A stretch of DNA of 32,000 nt from Prevotellaceae bacterium (GTDB taxonomy: Bacteria > Bacteroidota > Bacteroidia > Bacteroidales > UBA932): contig JAISYZ010000215.1 of assembly GCA_031269545.1 (NCBI GenBank), positions 1 through 32,000 of the forward strand, in the 5' to 3' direction. The stretch's first letter is position 1, and every line of letters starts with the position of its first letter. The position numbers and the translations under genes are program-made. Positions 20,378 to 30,090 of the stretch are shown piece by piece. The notes below the pieces were generated by a model. The model was not told the origin of the DNA, ran no database searches, and saw only the letters and a program-made list of their open reading frames with translations.

Positions 20378-21709
20378 TTACTGTTTTTGAAACTTAATAT
20401 CTGTGAGAATATGCGAATTGCCGCCTTCGGATATAAAACCCTTAATTTTTACTGCGCCTTTGATGCCGACAGCCGTTTCAAACAGAACAATACGCGGAAT
20501 TTCAACGTTTGTAAACCATGAATTTGTAGTGCTGTTGCCGCTTATATCCAGCATTTCGAGCAAACTGTCATCCGTCATGGCGTCAAAATCGGCTGTTGTG
20601 AACGTCAGCGAAGTGTCGTCTATTTTGTTTATGAAAAACGTTTTGACTGCATTCGGTATTTCAGCAAAACCCGAAGTCATTACATTGTCGGGCGATGTAA
20701 AATAGCAGTGATTGAAGCCTGCATCCAGCCCAAAGAAAACAAGACTTATTGTGCTTCCGTTTGCCTCGTTCACTTTGTCGGAACTAATGATTTGGCGCAA
20801 AGCAAGCGAATAAAAGCATCCTAACGTTTGCTCCGCCGACTTTATTCCGAATTTCACATCTTTCACTGTATAAAGATTTGTATTCGGTTTCACTTCTATT
20901 TCTCTGTTCGCGGTCTTTGTTTCCTTGCCGTTAGAGGCGGTTAATTCTATCAAATATGTTCCTGCATTTTGAATGTCAATGTCCGTATTTTCGGCGTTTG
21001 CATCGGCAATGGCTGCCCCAGCGCAAGCCCATGTATATTCAAGTCCGCTTGTGGTTTTGTTTATCAGATTTGCGGTGAACGGTGCTTCGTAATCGAAATC
21101 GTCAAACGAAGGCTCAATATCGAAATCAACGTTTATGGGCGCATCCAGATTTACTGTTCGGGATGTCGAAAATGATTCGCCTCCGTTGCTTACGGTCAAT
21201 GAAATCACGTGTTCGCCCTGATTTTCAAAATGCACATTTGCGGGATTTCGTTCTGTGGATACGGCAGGCGAGCCGTTTTCAAACGTCCACAGGAAAGTCG
21301 AAGCGCCGACTGTCGTGTTTGTGATTTTAACATCGGCTGGAGCAAAGTTATTGATTAAAACTTCTACGGCAAACGAAACATTTACGGCGGAATCAACAGA
21401 AAATGTAAATTCTTTGATGTCGCGTTCGGTACTGTTCCACGCTTCGAGGACGATTGTATATGTTCCCGCTTCGCTGTAAACGACTGTCGGCGGCTGCTTT
21501 TCGGATGATTCGGATGGTACTCCTCCATCGAAAGTCCATTTGTAAAAGTCGGCGCCGGTGCTGTTATTTGCCAAAACGACATTTACCGGCGCTGTGTAGT
21601 TGTCGTTCTCAACAGTCGCCGTAAATTCGGATTTCACCAGCAATGTCGCTTCTTTGTAACACGACGTCATGCCGGTCAAAATTGCCATTATCAAAAGTAT
21701 TTTTTTCAT
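20378..21709 (-). CDS. PKD-repeat lipoprotein, 443 aa
   Basis: Lipobox LTGMTSC; three PKD-like repeats (FYKWTFDGGVPS...AGTYTIVLEAWN; FLWTFENGSPAV...GEHVISLTVSNG; YTWACAGA...AGTYLIELTASNG). Confidence 0.85.
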   Translation of the reverse strand: MKKILLIMAILTGMTSCYKEATLLVKSEFTATVENDNYTAPVNVVLANNSTGADFYKWTFDGGVPSESSEKQPPTVVYSEAGTYTIVLEAWNSTERDIKEFTFSVDSAVNVSFAVEVLINNFAPADVKITNTTVGASTFLWTFENGSPAVSTERNPANVHFENQGEHVISLTVSNGGESFSTSRTVNLDAPINVDFDIEPSFDDFDYEAPFTANLINKTTSGLEYTWACAGAAIADANAENTDIDIQNAGTYLIELTASNGKETKTANREIEVKPNTNLYTVKDVKFGIKSAEQTLGCFYSLALRQIISSDKVNEANGSTISLVFFGLDAGFNHCYFTSPDNVMTSGFAEIPNAVKTFFINKIDDTSLTFTTADFDAMTDDSLLEMLDISGNSTTNSWFTNVEIPRIVLFETAVGIKGAVKIKGFISEGGNSHILTDIKFQKQ

Positions 21710-21855
21710 TTTTATTTAGTTATTTGTTCGTTTATTATTTGTTTATTTGTTCGTTTGTTTTTCCTGTTGTTCGACGTAGTGTCCTGCTATTCCGAACAAT
21801 AGTTCTTTTTCAATCATTAAATATTTAAATCTTTCAATCATTAAATTGTCAATTA

Positions 21856-23880
21856 TCATTTCACCTTTATCTGCACGCTTGCTGGTTTTCCGTTCATGTC
21901 CTTTATCACCAAAAGATATTCGTAAACCGAACCTGCATTTATATTTTCGTCTGTCGTCAGGCTTGCATTTACGTCAAGTTCTTTCCATTTCGTCAGCGGA
22001 TTGTCGTTCACTTTGCGATAAACGTTTACCGACCTTACTTTACTTATCGTATGTTCCCACTGTAATACAATACTGTCATTTACACGTTTCCCCGTAAACT
22101 TTTTTATCTTTTCATCCTTATTTTTAACAAACTTCGCTTTCACATATACTTCGGGCGAAGCGTCAGACTGAATATCGCCCGTGTTTTTTGCCGACACAGC
22201 ATAGTAATACGCCTCACCGCCAGCAGCAGACGCATCGGTATATTTCGGGTCGGATATTTCGGCTATGGCAGAGTCAGCCTTGCCTGCGCCACGATATACG
22301 ATATATGAAATCACCGACTCATCCATACCTGTAACCCATTCCAAATTTACGCCTTCGTCGGTCGCCTCAAACTTGGTTATAAGCGGTGGAGACGGTTTTA
22401 TCAGAACAGGTTTGATCAGTTCTGCCGTCTTACTGAGCGCCGACTGATTATAGCGTTTGTCCAATGCCGATACAGCATAATACACTTTGGGATTGAGATT
22501 GCGGACATCGACTGTGTCAACAAAGAATGTGTCAACAACGGCGATGTCGGTGAGAGGAACGAGTTCCTCGCCTGCCGTCTGCCCGCGAAATATGCGGTAA
22601 CCGAGAATATCATCATCTGTATTCGCTGTCCATTGAAGAACGACCGCTCCAGCCGTATCGACGTAACCCTGCAAGCCTGTCGGCGCAGCCGGCGGAACGC
22701 TGTCGGGAATCTGCAACAGAAACGGAAACGAATACGATGGCTCGCCCGCTTTGGGTATCGCCGCCATGCGCAAATAATTTTCGGGCTTGGGATTTTTATA
22801 CAACACACTTCGCTTTTTCGGCGAAATATCTGAAATGATTGTTACAAATTCGCCCATGTCGCTATCACTGCGCTGCAACTCAAAATGACTTAAAACTTCG
22901 TTGCCGCGCTCATCAAAATCCCACGACACATCAAACACGCCTTTATCATCAGGTATGGCTTTTACGATGTGAGGAACATATATCAAATGCAAGCGTCCTT
23001 CGCCACTAACAGTATCCGAATAGGGACTTGTGTCGCCAAATGGCGTGATCCCTGATATGCGATAATAATATATCCTGCCGTTTGCTATTGAATCAACACG
23101 AAACATGCGGCTGTTGCCTGTAATATTTGTGAGCGGCATAGACGTAAGGCGGCGAAAGTCCCTGCCGTTTTCCGAACGCTCAACATAATACGAACTGTAA
23201 ATATGCTCAAGCAGTTCGTAATTCCATGTGAGCATCACGCTCGCATTGCCGAATATTGCATCAAACTCCAAAGGTCGAGGAAGTTCGCGCCAGTCGTCCA
23301 AGCCAACAAAGGCGCTTCCTGTTTCTACATATTTGTTGGCATCGTTGCTCACAGGAACGATTCTGTAAAGATAACGCTCGCCCGCTTTTACCTCTTTATC
23401 ATCAAACGCCCAGCCTGCAAACAGCGCCGCCTGATACGACAGGTCGGCGGCATACATTGCCATCGCATAACGCTGCTCCTGTTCCTGTGCAAGCGCTATC
23501 ATTTCGGCTACGCCCTTCGTGCCGCCCGAAACTTCAAAGGTCTCGCCATAAAGAGCCTGCGCTATGATTGCGGCATAATCGTTTGCTGTTGCAATATTTT
23601 CCCAGTCGTCCAGCGGACGCGGCTTTAAAGGTTCGGGTGTAAGCGTTTTCATTTCAGGCTCAGCAAGTGTCTGTCCGTTGCGCACAAGAGTGTAACGCTC
23701 TACGATTATGCCGTTTTTGTTGGCGTAATACCATGAAGATGCTGTTGTCGCAGCCCAGCGCAACTGTATCATGTCTTTGCGTACATTAAACCGCACGGCG
23801 ACAGATACAGTATCCTGTGAATACAGTTCGCCGCATACCGGCAGCAGCAGGCAAAAAATTATATATTTTATTGTTCTCAT
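21856..23880 (-). CDS. Secreted protein with several fibronectin type III domains, 674 aa
   Basis: Signal peptide; Fn3-like segments (PPAAPTGLQGYVDTAGAVVLQWTANTDDDILGYRIFRG...; PSPPLITKFEATDEGVNLEWVTGMDESVISYIVYRG...). Confidence 0.82.
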   Translation of the reverse strand: MRTIKYIIFCLLLPVCGELYSQDTVSVAVRFNVRKDMIQLRWAATTASSWYYANKNGIIVERYTLVRNGQTLAEPEMKTLTPEPLKPRPLDDWENIATANDYAAIIAQALYGETFEVSGGTKGVAEMIALAQEQEQRYAMAMYAADLSYQAALFAGWAFDDKEVKAGERYLYRIVPVSNDANKYVETGSAFVGLDDWRELPRPLEFDAIFGNASVMLTWNYELLEHIYSSYYVERSENGRDFRRLTSMPLTNITGNSRMFRVDSIANGRIYYYRISGITPFGDTSPYSDTVSGEGRLHLIYVPHIVKAIPDDKGVFDVSWDFDERGNEVLSHFELQRSDSDMGEFVTIISDISPKKRSVLYKNPKPENYLRMAAIPKAGEPSYSFPFLLQIPDSVPPAAPTGLQGYVDTAGAVVLQWTANTDDDILGYRIFRGQTAGEELVPLTDIAVVDTFFVDTVDVRNLNPKVYYAVSALDKRYNQSALSKTAELIKPVLIKPSPPLITKFEATDEGVNLEWVTGMDESVISYIVYRGAGKADSAIAEISDPKYTDASAAGGEAYYYAVSAKNTGDIQSDASPEVYVKAKFVKNKDEKIKKFTGKRVNDSIVLQWEHTISKVRSVNVYRKVNDNPLTKWKELDVNASLTTDENINAGSVYEYLLVIKDMNGKPASVQIKVK

Positions 23881-24123
23881 CTTTTTATTTATTTGTTTAT
23901 TCAGTTATAAAGTTGAAAGTGATCCATTATTTTGCTTATTTGTTTATCTGATTATTTCTAATTCATAATTATTTTCCGGTTTGCTTCGTTGCCATGCTCC
24001 TCGTAATGACGCTGCGTTTTTGTAAACCTGTTAGGTTGTTTTCCATTCCTGACGGAACATTTTTTATTTGCCATTTTTATATTCATTCTTTTTAGTTGTT
24101 TATTTGACTTTCTAACTTTTCAA

Positions 24124-27100
24124 TTATTGAATAAAATTATAATAACTGAACGTTGACGATGTTCCCGATATTCCGCCCGGCAGGTTGTATTTTAGATTTA
24201 TCATGTAATTTCCGGGGGTGATAAATGGATAGGTCGCCGATACAAATCGCTGATATGCAGGATTCGATGTGTTGCCAAAATAGGCGTTTATAACCTGTCC
24301 CTGTAAATTGATGAAGTCGAATTTGTATATCTGAGGCAAATTGTAATAATACGGAAAACGTTTTGTTACAAGTCCGTTGAAATTGCCGTTTTCTATCTGA
24401 TTCAGATATGTCGTCATTATTGGCAGCGCCTTTGCTGGCGGAACGCCAAAAATGTTAACATCGCGATTTGTTAAACGGATAAGACCCTGAACAGGATAAT
24501 CTTCGTAAAGCAAAGGTCGTATTTTTGCAGTATAAAAACTTTCGTCGAGAGCTGCCTCAAGCGTTATTAGAGGCTTGTCTTCGCTTTGTGTACTGCCAAT
24601 AAGTTCCGTCAAATCGAATGGTTCCATGTCAACAGTTTCGTATTCAAACATAAGCACATCGGAATCGAGTTTTATAACGGCGGCTTTGCCTTTTACTATA
24701 TTGTCTATCTTCTGTTTGAAAGTCGAATAGCGGCTCGATGAAAATTCGTAAGCAAGAAGGCTTTTCCCAACATCCGTACGCGCTTCGGAGGTCGCCGTTT
24801 TGGTTTCGATGTCTATATTGCCAAATTCTTCGTCATCCATTATCGAAGACGAAGTAGTTGTGCCTGTCGCTGTCGGCGCTTCGCCTTTGTTGAACGACAG
24901 GATGTTGAATTTATACTGTTCCTGATTTTGAATGGCGGGCATGGTGAAATCTATGCGTTTCTGTTCCTGATTATAAGCAAAATCGGCATACTGCTTATTC
25001 CCAGATTCATCTTCGATACAGACCTTGTTTTCGAGTTCGGGAGGGAAAAGATAACTCTGTCCAAATTCAAGTTGTATGTAGCCTGACGGATGTTCATCCT
25101 TGAGATAATATTTCTGCTCGACAACAGGATACGAATAAACTACATTCCGCATCGGTATGTCTTCGGGAGCTGCTCCTGTCGTAAATTTAACAGTTTTTAT
25201 TTCCATCGCTTCCTTGCCTGCCGTATAAACCTGCGACCAGCGTCCGTTGGCGTACTGCTCGAAGGTTACGCGTATGTTTGCAGTGATTTCTTTTTGCTCA
25301 GGCAATATCTCATGCGAATAAAAGGATACTTCGTCTTTGTCTGCGCCCCATTTAAGATTCCCGATTACGTCGCCTGAACCATCGTTCAATATAAAATCTT
25401 TAAGCTGTATCTTATAAACTTTCTCGCCATCGTCATCCTGAACTGTAAACGGCTTGCCGATTTCCATTGCAAACGTGGCGCTGGGTGCGGTAAAAACGCT
25501 TATATCCGAAGATGCATCGGTAGGCGAAACGTCCGTTATCATTATCATGTCAACAGGACTGCCGCCCGGAATGACCAACTCGCACTCTTCGCCTATGCTC
25601 AACTTGAAACGGCAATTTACCTTTACTATTCCCAAAACTTTTGCCTTCACTGCAATATATGCCTTGAACGAACTCGGATTTGGCAGTTTCGCCTGTAACA
25701 ATGCCGCAAAATCGGCGGTGATTATCGGGATGCGTGCCTTGATAAACCACAGATTGACTTTCACACCAAGTTCGCCGCTCAAATATGCATAAGCCTGTCC
25801 GTTGGCATACCAGCCGTCGATGCCTATCGCTCCGCTGCGTCCCTTGCATTCGGCATCTCCATAGTCTTTCAGCATTATGTCGAAGCCAAGTCCCGCCTCG
25901 AAGTGAGCATACAGTATCAAAAACGTTATATCGCCGGTATTGACGCTCAAATGAGATCCGAAGGCAAAGCCTTTGCCCTCGCCGAGAGCGTTAAGATCGC
26001 GCATGTAATCGAGATCGTCGGGCGACATGCCCAGAATGGATGCTACCTGTGGTGGCGGCGGCGGAGATGCGGGTATTTTGGTGCCAACCATGAAATAAGA
26101 ACCCGTTTCTACATTGAGCAAACCGCCAAGTCCGAATTTCAATCCTATGCGGTCGGTGGGCGTTCCCATATAAATATACTTGTCCTGAGGATCTATGTGT
26201 ATTACGGCAAAGCCCGCCTTGTTGTTCTGTCCTGCGCCCTTGATAATTCCGCCGAATACGCTCACATACAATTCAAAATTCGCATGAAACGAAGACTCCG
26301 CAAAATTAAACTGTATGCCGAGAGATGCTTTTATTTCAAATTCATCGATTCTGTTTTTGTCAGCATATAATTTCCCCGCTTCGTTAGGGTCGTACTGTTT
26401 TAATCTTTTTAATCCTTCTTCGCCACCTACCGAATTAAGAAAATCCTTTTCTTTTTGAACAATTTCTTGATATGATTCGTTTATTTTATCCTGAAATTTA
26501 TCCATTCCGGGCAATTTGCCTACGAATTTTGCAAAACCGTAAAATCCTGCATAGTTCAATCCTCCATGATTGTTAAATGCCAATTCGAAACAAGCTTCGC
26601 CGTTTGCCGTTGCATCCGATATTATGGTAAATGCTGCGGACGCTTTTATGCCAAGACTGTAATTTTTGTCGGGAACGTATTCCATCTCCGTTACGCTTGA
26701 AACACTTCCGCTTGTTTTAGTTTTTCCCGTGCCTTTCATGCGGTAGGTCAAACCGCCGCCAAAGCCTTTGAGATTCAAAATCCCCAAAACAGGAATACCC
26801 TGACCCGGAATAGTTGCCTTGCCGTCGATAAACCAGTAGCGAAAATCTTTTTTACCAAACATACCGCGCATCTCGGCTTTAAGTCCGCTTACTGGTCCGC
26901 CCGTGAAATCTAACGCCAGACTGCCACCGAAGCCATCGCCATAAACAGGATCGTCGTTTTTAATTGTCAACGAACCTGTGATTTTCATCAAATTGGCTAT
27001 GGTCGCATTTACTTCTATATCGTTTATGTTTAATTTTTTGAATTTCCATTTATGTATCTTGCCGTCAGGCTGTTCGCCGACAATTTCTAACCGCGTTTTT

Positions 27101-28632
27101 GCTCCAAAATCGCCATCCATCAAGGCAAGTTCCATATTAAAGCCGAGCAGGGCTTCAGTTTCGGTTGTCGCTAGCGCTATATTGCTTACAGATACAGGAA
27201 AACCCTGAAATTTTATTTCATCTTTATAGCCCAAATATTCTACGCTGAAATATGGCGACTGAGTTTGTAATAAAAGACTCCTAAATTCAATCCCCTTAAA
27301 TTCGGCAAGATTTGAATTTGAATTTTCATTCATCTTTACATCCATTTTCATGCGTCCGTGCAACAGGGCTTTAGGTCGGAACTTGCCCTTATCGACCGTA
27401 AATTCTATGTAAGAATTGGGATCTATCTCAGCCTGCGCCATGAATATGTCAAACGAAATTGTGTCAAGCGTGGCTATCTGCAAAATATACTTGTCGTCTG
27501 CAGTAATAAGTCCGTTGTATGCAAATCGTGTTTTTTCGGAAAGCGGAATGCCTACTTTGCCTCTGAAATTTGCTTCTTCGAGAGTGTTTGCCAGTAAATG
27601 CAAATGAAAATGGTCGAGAGAAAATTCCCAGCCGCTTGCGCTGCCTTCGTTGATTGACAGAATATTTTCTCCTGAAAACAGCCCTGTAACTCCGTTTTCG
27701 TCAATAAGCATGTTTGCCGCCATAAAACTTGTGCGGTTTTTATAGGCGGCGACCGTATCATAACCTGCTTTCTCGAACTGTGGAGGCAATGTTACAGAAA
27801 GTTCGCGGACATAGACGCCGTTCCACAAAATTTCGTTGCCCGGTATAAGATACTGTCTGTATTCGTTTGGAAACAGAACTGCCGAGTCGTTGCGCAAGTC
27901 GCTGAAATCGAATACTGCATCGTGCAAATTCCATATAAAACCGCTCAAACCTTTTATTTCGAAAGATGGAAAAGTTACGGAGGCAAGAATATCGTCGAGT
28001 CCCGATATTTGTGTCTTGAACTTGCCAACAACGCGTGAAGCGGTATCGGCTTTGCCTGTACTGTCGATTACAGGATGGCAAAGAGCAGGCGACAGTTCTA
28101 CTTCGGCTGACAAACCCAACGATTTGAAACCGTTACAGTCGATTTCTACGTAGGTTAAGTCGTTCATATTGCCTGTTGACATGTCAAACGAACCCAAAAG
28201 ACGCAAAATGACATAAGAACCGCCTATGGGTATTTCCTGATTTTTCAGCAAAACAAGACGGGTAGCGCCGATAATGTCGCCGCTGTACGAAAGTTTTATG
28301 CCTTTTGCGCCGAAAAAGATGGTGTCTTTTGTTCCTATTTCTATGCGTGCGAAAAAGTCTAACTCCGTTAAATCGGTTTGTGGATTGATTCTGCCGCTCG
28401 ATGCTGCGATGGTAATGCGGGTATTGTTGATGCTCTTTTGCAGACCCACAGGAAATTCTATGCCGTTCAGCAGATTTTCCAACTTTTCGATATAGGCGTT
28501 GTTGGCATCTATCAGGGCAAAGATTTTTTTCGCATCCTGCAAGGCATTATCAATTTCGGCTGACAAACATGCAGCCGTTAATCCTATAAGCATAAACGCC
28601 GTCAAACAGATTTTTTTAATTGTTGTTTTCAT
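24124..28632 (-). CDS. Very large secreted protein, 1502 aa, unknown function, beta-rich with Ig-like C-terminal segments
   Basis: Single uninterrupted ORF; signal peptide MKTTIKKICLTAFMLIGLTAACLSAE; proline linker KIPASPPPPPQ; SbsA-like segment VSPTDASSDISVFTAPSATFAMEIGKPF. No family recognised with confidence. Confidence 0.85.
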   Translation of the reverse strand: MKTTIKKICLTAFMLIGLTAACLSAEIDNALQDAKKIFALIDANNAYIEKLENLLNGIEFPVGLQKSINNTRITIAASSGRINPQTDLTELDFFARIEIGTKDTIFFGAKGIKLSYSGDIIGATRLVLLKNQEIPIGGSYVILRLLGSFDMSTGNMNDLTYVEIDCNGFKSLGLSAEVELSPALCHPVIDSTGKADTASRVVGKFKTQISGLDDILASVTFPSFEIKGLSGFIWNLHDAVFDFSDLRNDSAVLFPNEYRQYLIPGNEILWNGVYVRELSVTLPPQFEKAGYDTVAAYKNRTSFMAANMLIDENGVTGLFSGENILSINEGSASGWEFSLDHFHLHLLANTLEEANFRGKVGIPLSEKTRFAYNGLITADDKYILQIATLDTISFDIFMAQAEIDPNSYIEFTVDKGKFRPKALLHGRMKMDVKMNENSNSNLAEFKGIEFRSLLLQTQSPYFSVEYLGYKDEIKFQGFPVSVSNIALATTETEALLGFNMELALMDGDFGAKTRLEIVGEQPDGKIHKWKFKKLNINDIEVNATIANLMKITGSLTIKNDDPVYGDGFGGSLALDFTGGPVSGLKAEMRGMFGKKDFRYWFIDGKATIPGQGIPVLGILNLKGFGGGLTYRMKGTGKTKTSGSVSSVTEMEYVPDKNYSLGIKASAAFTIISDATANGEACFELAFNNHGGLNYAGFYGFAKFVGKLPGMDKFQDKINESYQEIVQKEKDFLNSVGGEEGLKRLKQYDPNEAGKLYADKNRIDEFEIKASLGIQFNFAESSFHANFELYVSVFGGIIKGAGQNNKAGFAVIHIDPQDKYIYMGTPTDRIGLKFGLGGLLNVETGSYFMVGTKIPASPPPPPQVASILGMSPDDLDYMRDLNALGEGKGFAFGSHLSVNTGDITFLILYAHFEAGLGFDIMLKDYGDAECKGRSGAIGIDGWYANGQAYAYLSGELGVKVNLWFIKARIPIITADFAALLQAKLPNPSSFKAYIAVKAKVLGIVKVNCRFKLSIGEECELVIPGGSPVDMIMITDVSPTDASSDISVFTAPSATFAMEIGKPFTVQDDDGEKVYKIQLKDFILNDGSGDVIGNLKWGADKDEVSFYSHEILPEQKEITANIRVTFEQYANGRWSQVYTAGKEAMEIKTVKFTTGAAPEDIPMRNVVYSYPVVEQKYYLKDEHPSGYIQLEFGQSYLFPPELENKVCIEDESGNKQYADFAYNQEQKRIDFTMPAIQNQEQYKFNILSFNKGEAPTATGTTTSSSIMDDEEFGNIDIETKTATSEARTDVGKSLLAYEFSSSRYSTFKQKIDNIVKGKAAVIKLDSDVLMFEYETVDMEPFDLTELIGSTQSEDKPLITLEAALDESFYTAKIRPLLYEDYPVQGLIRLTNRDVNIFGVPPAKALPIMTTYLNQIENGNFNGLVTKRFPYYYNLPQIYKFDFINLQGQVINAYFGNTSNPAYQRFVSATYPFITPGNYMINLKYNLPGGISGTSSTFSYYNFIQ

Positions 28633-28662
28633 ATCGCTTTGTATTTATTGTTATATTTTTTG

Positions 28663-28700
28663 TGTATCATACTTTTATTTCTGTCAATTTCCAATAAATT
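28663..28700 (-). repeat. Remnant of toxin 3' coding sequence (encoding NLLEIDRNK[S]MIH) after the second immunity-like gene
   Basis: 36/38 identical by hand alignment to 30149-30186 inside the toxin-like CDS. Begins right after the TAA of the 28702-29364 gene. Confidence 0.85.
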
Positions 28701-28701
28701 C

Positions 28702-29364
28702 TTATTGCTTTTCTTCCAATAATTCGCCTGTTTCGGAAATGCCCAATGTTTCAAAAGCATCATTCATAATTGAATAATAACTCTGATTGCTATCTGCTTC
28801 TATTTTCTTTAATTCTATAAATTTCTGAGAATCGTAATCAATTTTTGAAAGTATGTAGTATGTTTTGTCTATTGATTGCACTGTTACTATATAATTATTA
28901 GGAAATATAGTGCTCCATGTAAAAACGTCCGCTTCATTTGAATCATCTAATATAACAAGAGTATTCTTAATTTTATCATCCTGATAATTATAAATTGCTA
29001 TGTACATAATAGATTCTATGCTGTAGCATAATAAAAAAATATTTTTATTAAATATCTTTTTATATAATGGACATACCTCTTTCGTATAAGGAGTATACGT
29101 ATATGTATTTTCATCCGAATTATATCCCTCAAAAACATCGTGCATTATTTCAACATTGTCGTCAAAGAAATAATGTAATGCAACAATAGTGTCTAAAATG
29201 TTTTTTCCACTTTCGCTACTATAAAGCATTTTCATTAATTGCCTGTTAGTTGTTATTGTATTGACATTCTGCAAATCAGGAAAATAATCTGATAATTTTT
29301 TAGTGTTTTGACCTTGTGCATTTAAGCATCCTATAAATGCAATAATTAATAATACTTTTTTCAT
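28702..29364 (-). CDS. Secreted/lipoprotein paralogue 2, candidate immunity protein, 220 aa
   Basis: MKKVLLIIAFIGCLNAQGQNTKKLSDYFPDLQ...TLGISETGELLEEKQ. Paralogous to 29413-30069. Confidence 0.75.
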   Translation of the reverse strand: MKKVLLIIAFIGCLNAQGQNTKKLSDYFPDLQNVNTITTNRQLMKMLYSSESGKNILDTIVALHYFFDDNVEIMHDVFEGYNSDENTYTYTPYTKEVCPLYKKIFNKNIFLLCYSIESIMYIAIYNYQDDKIKNTLVILDDSNEADVFTWSTIFPNNYIVTVQSIDKTYYILSKIDYDSQKFIELKKIEADSNQSYYSIMNDAFETLGISETGELLEEKQ

Positions 29365-29380
29365 AATAATTATATTCTAT

Positions 29381-29412
29381 TTGTTTATAAATTCTTTCTT
29401 ACTTCTAAATTC
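29381..29412 (-). repeat. Remnant of toxin 3' terminus (encoding EVRKNL*) between the two immunity-like genes
   Basis: 29381-29406 is 25/26 identical to 30087-30112, the last codons and stop of the toxin-like CDS. Confidence 0.85.
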
Positions 29413-30069
29413 TTATGGATTATCTTCTAATAATTCGCCTGTTTCAGAAATGCCGAGCGTATAAAATAAATTAGACCTAATCGTGTTGTCATTTTGGTCA
29501 GTAGGATCTACTTCTATTTTTTTCAGTTCAACAAATTTCTTTGCTTCATAATCGATCTTATAAAGTATGTAATATACTTGGTCGTAAAATTGTATTGCTG
29601 CTATGTAGTTGTTTTTAAATACTGTACTGCGTGTATAATAATTTCCATAGTCATCCGAATCGTCAACAACGGTGAAAATATCTTCCATTTTATTTTTATT
29701 TATGTTATATATACATAAATATACCATATTATCAATACCATAACATAATAAACATGTATTTTTATATTCTGTCTTATATAATGGACAAACTTTTTTTGTA
29801 TAAGAAGAGTATATATAAGTGTTGTCGTCAACGTTGTATCCTTCAGATTCTCCTTGCATATTTTCAATCTTATTATCAAAAAAATATTTCAAAGCAATAG
29901 AATCCGGTAAAAAATTTTTATTCCCATAAAACCGGTCTATAAAAATTGCAGAATTTATTATCGTATCTTTATCTTGCAAATCAGGAAAATAATCTGGTAG
30001 ATTTTTAGTGTTTTGACCTTGTGCATTTAAACATCCTATAAATGCAATAATTAATAATATTTTTTTCAT
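29413..30069 (-). CDS. Secreted/lipoprotein paralogue 1, candidate immunity protein, 218 aa
   Basis: MKKILLIIAFIGCLNAQGQNTKNLPDYFPDLQ...TLGISETGELLEDNP. Starts 21 nt after the toxin-like CDS stop. Confidence 0.75.
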   Translation of the reverse strand: MKKILLIIAFIGCLNAQGQNTKNLPDYFPDLQDKDTIINSAIFIDRFYGNKNFLPDSIALKYFFDNKIENMQGESEGYNVDDNTYIYSSYTKKVCPLYKTEYKNTCLLCYGIDNMVYLCIYNINKNKMEDIFTVVDDSDDYGNYYTRSTVFKNNYIAAIQFYDQVYYILYKIDYEAKKFVELKKIEVDPTDQNDNTIRSNLFYTLGISETGELLEDNP

Positions 30070-30090
30070 ATCTATTTTATTTTTAATTGT

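Noticed and set aside
25454-25792. Plus-strand ORFs inside the 1502-aa and Fn3 genes
   Set aside because: Antisense to long intact CDSs with signal peptides; no recognisable motifs.
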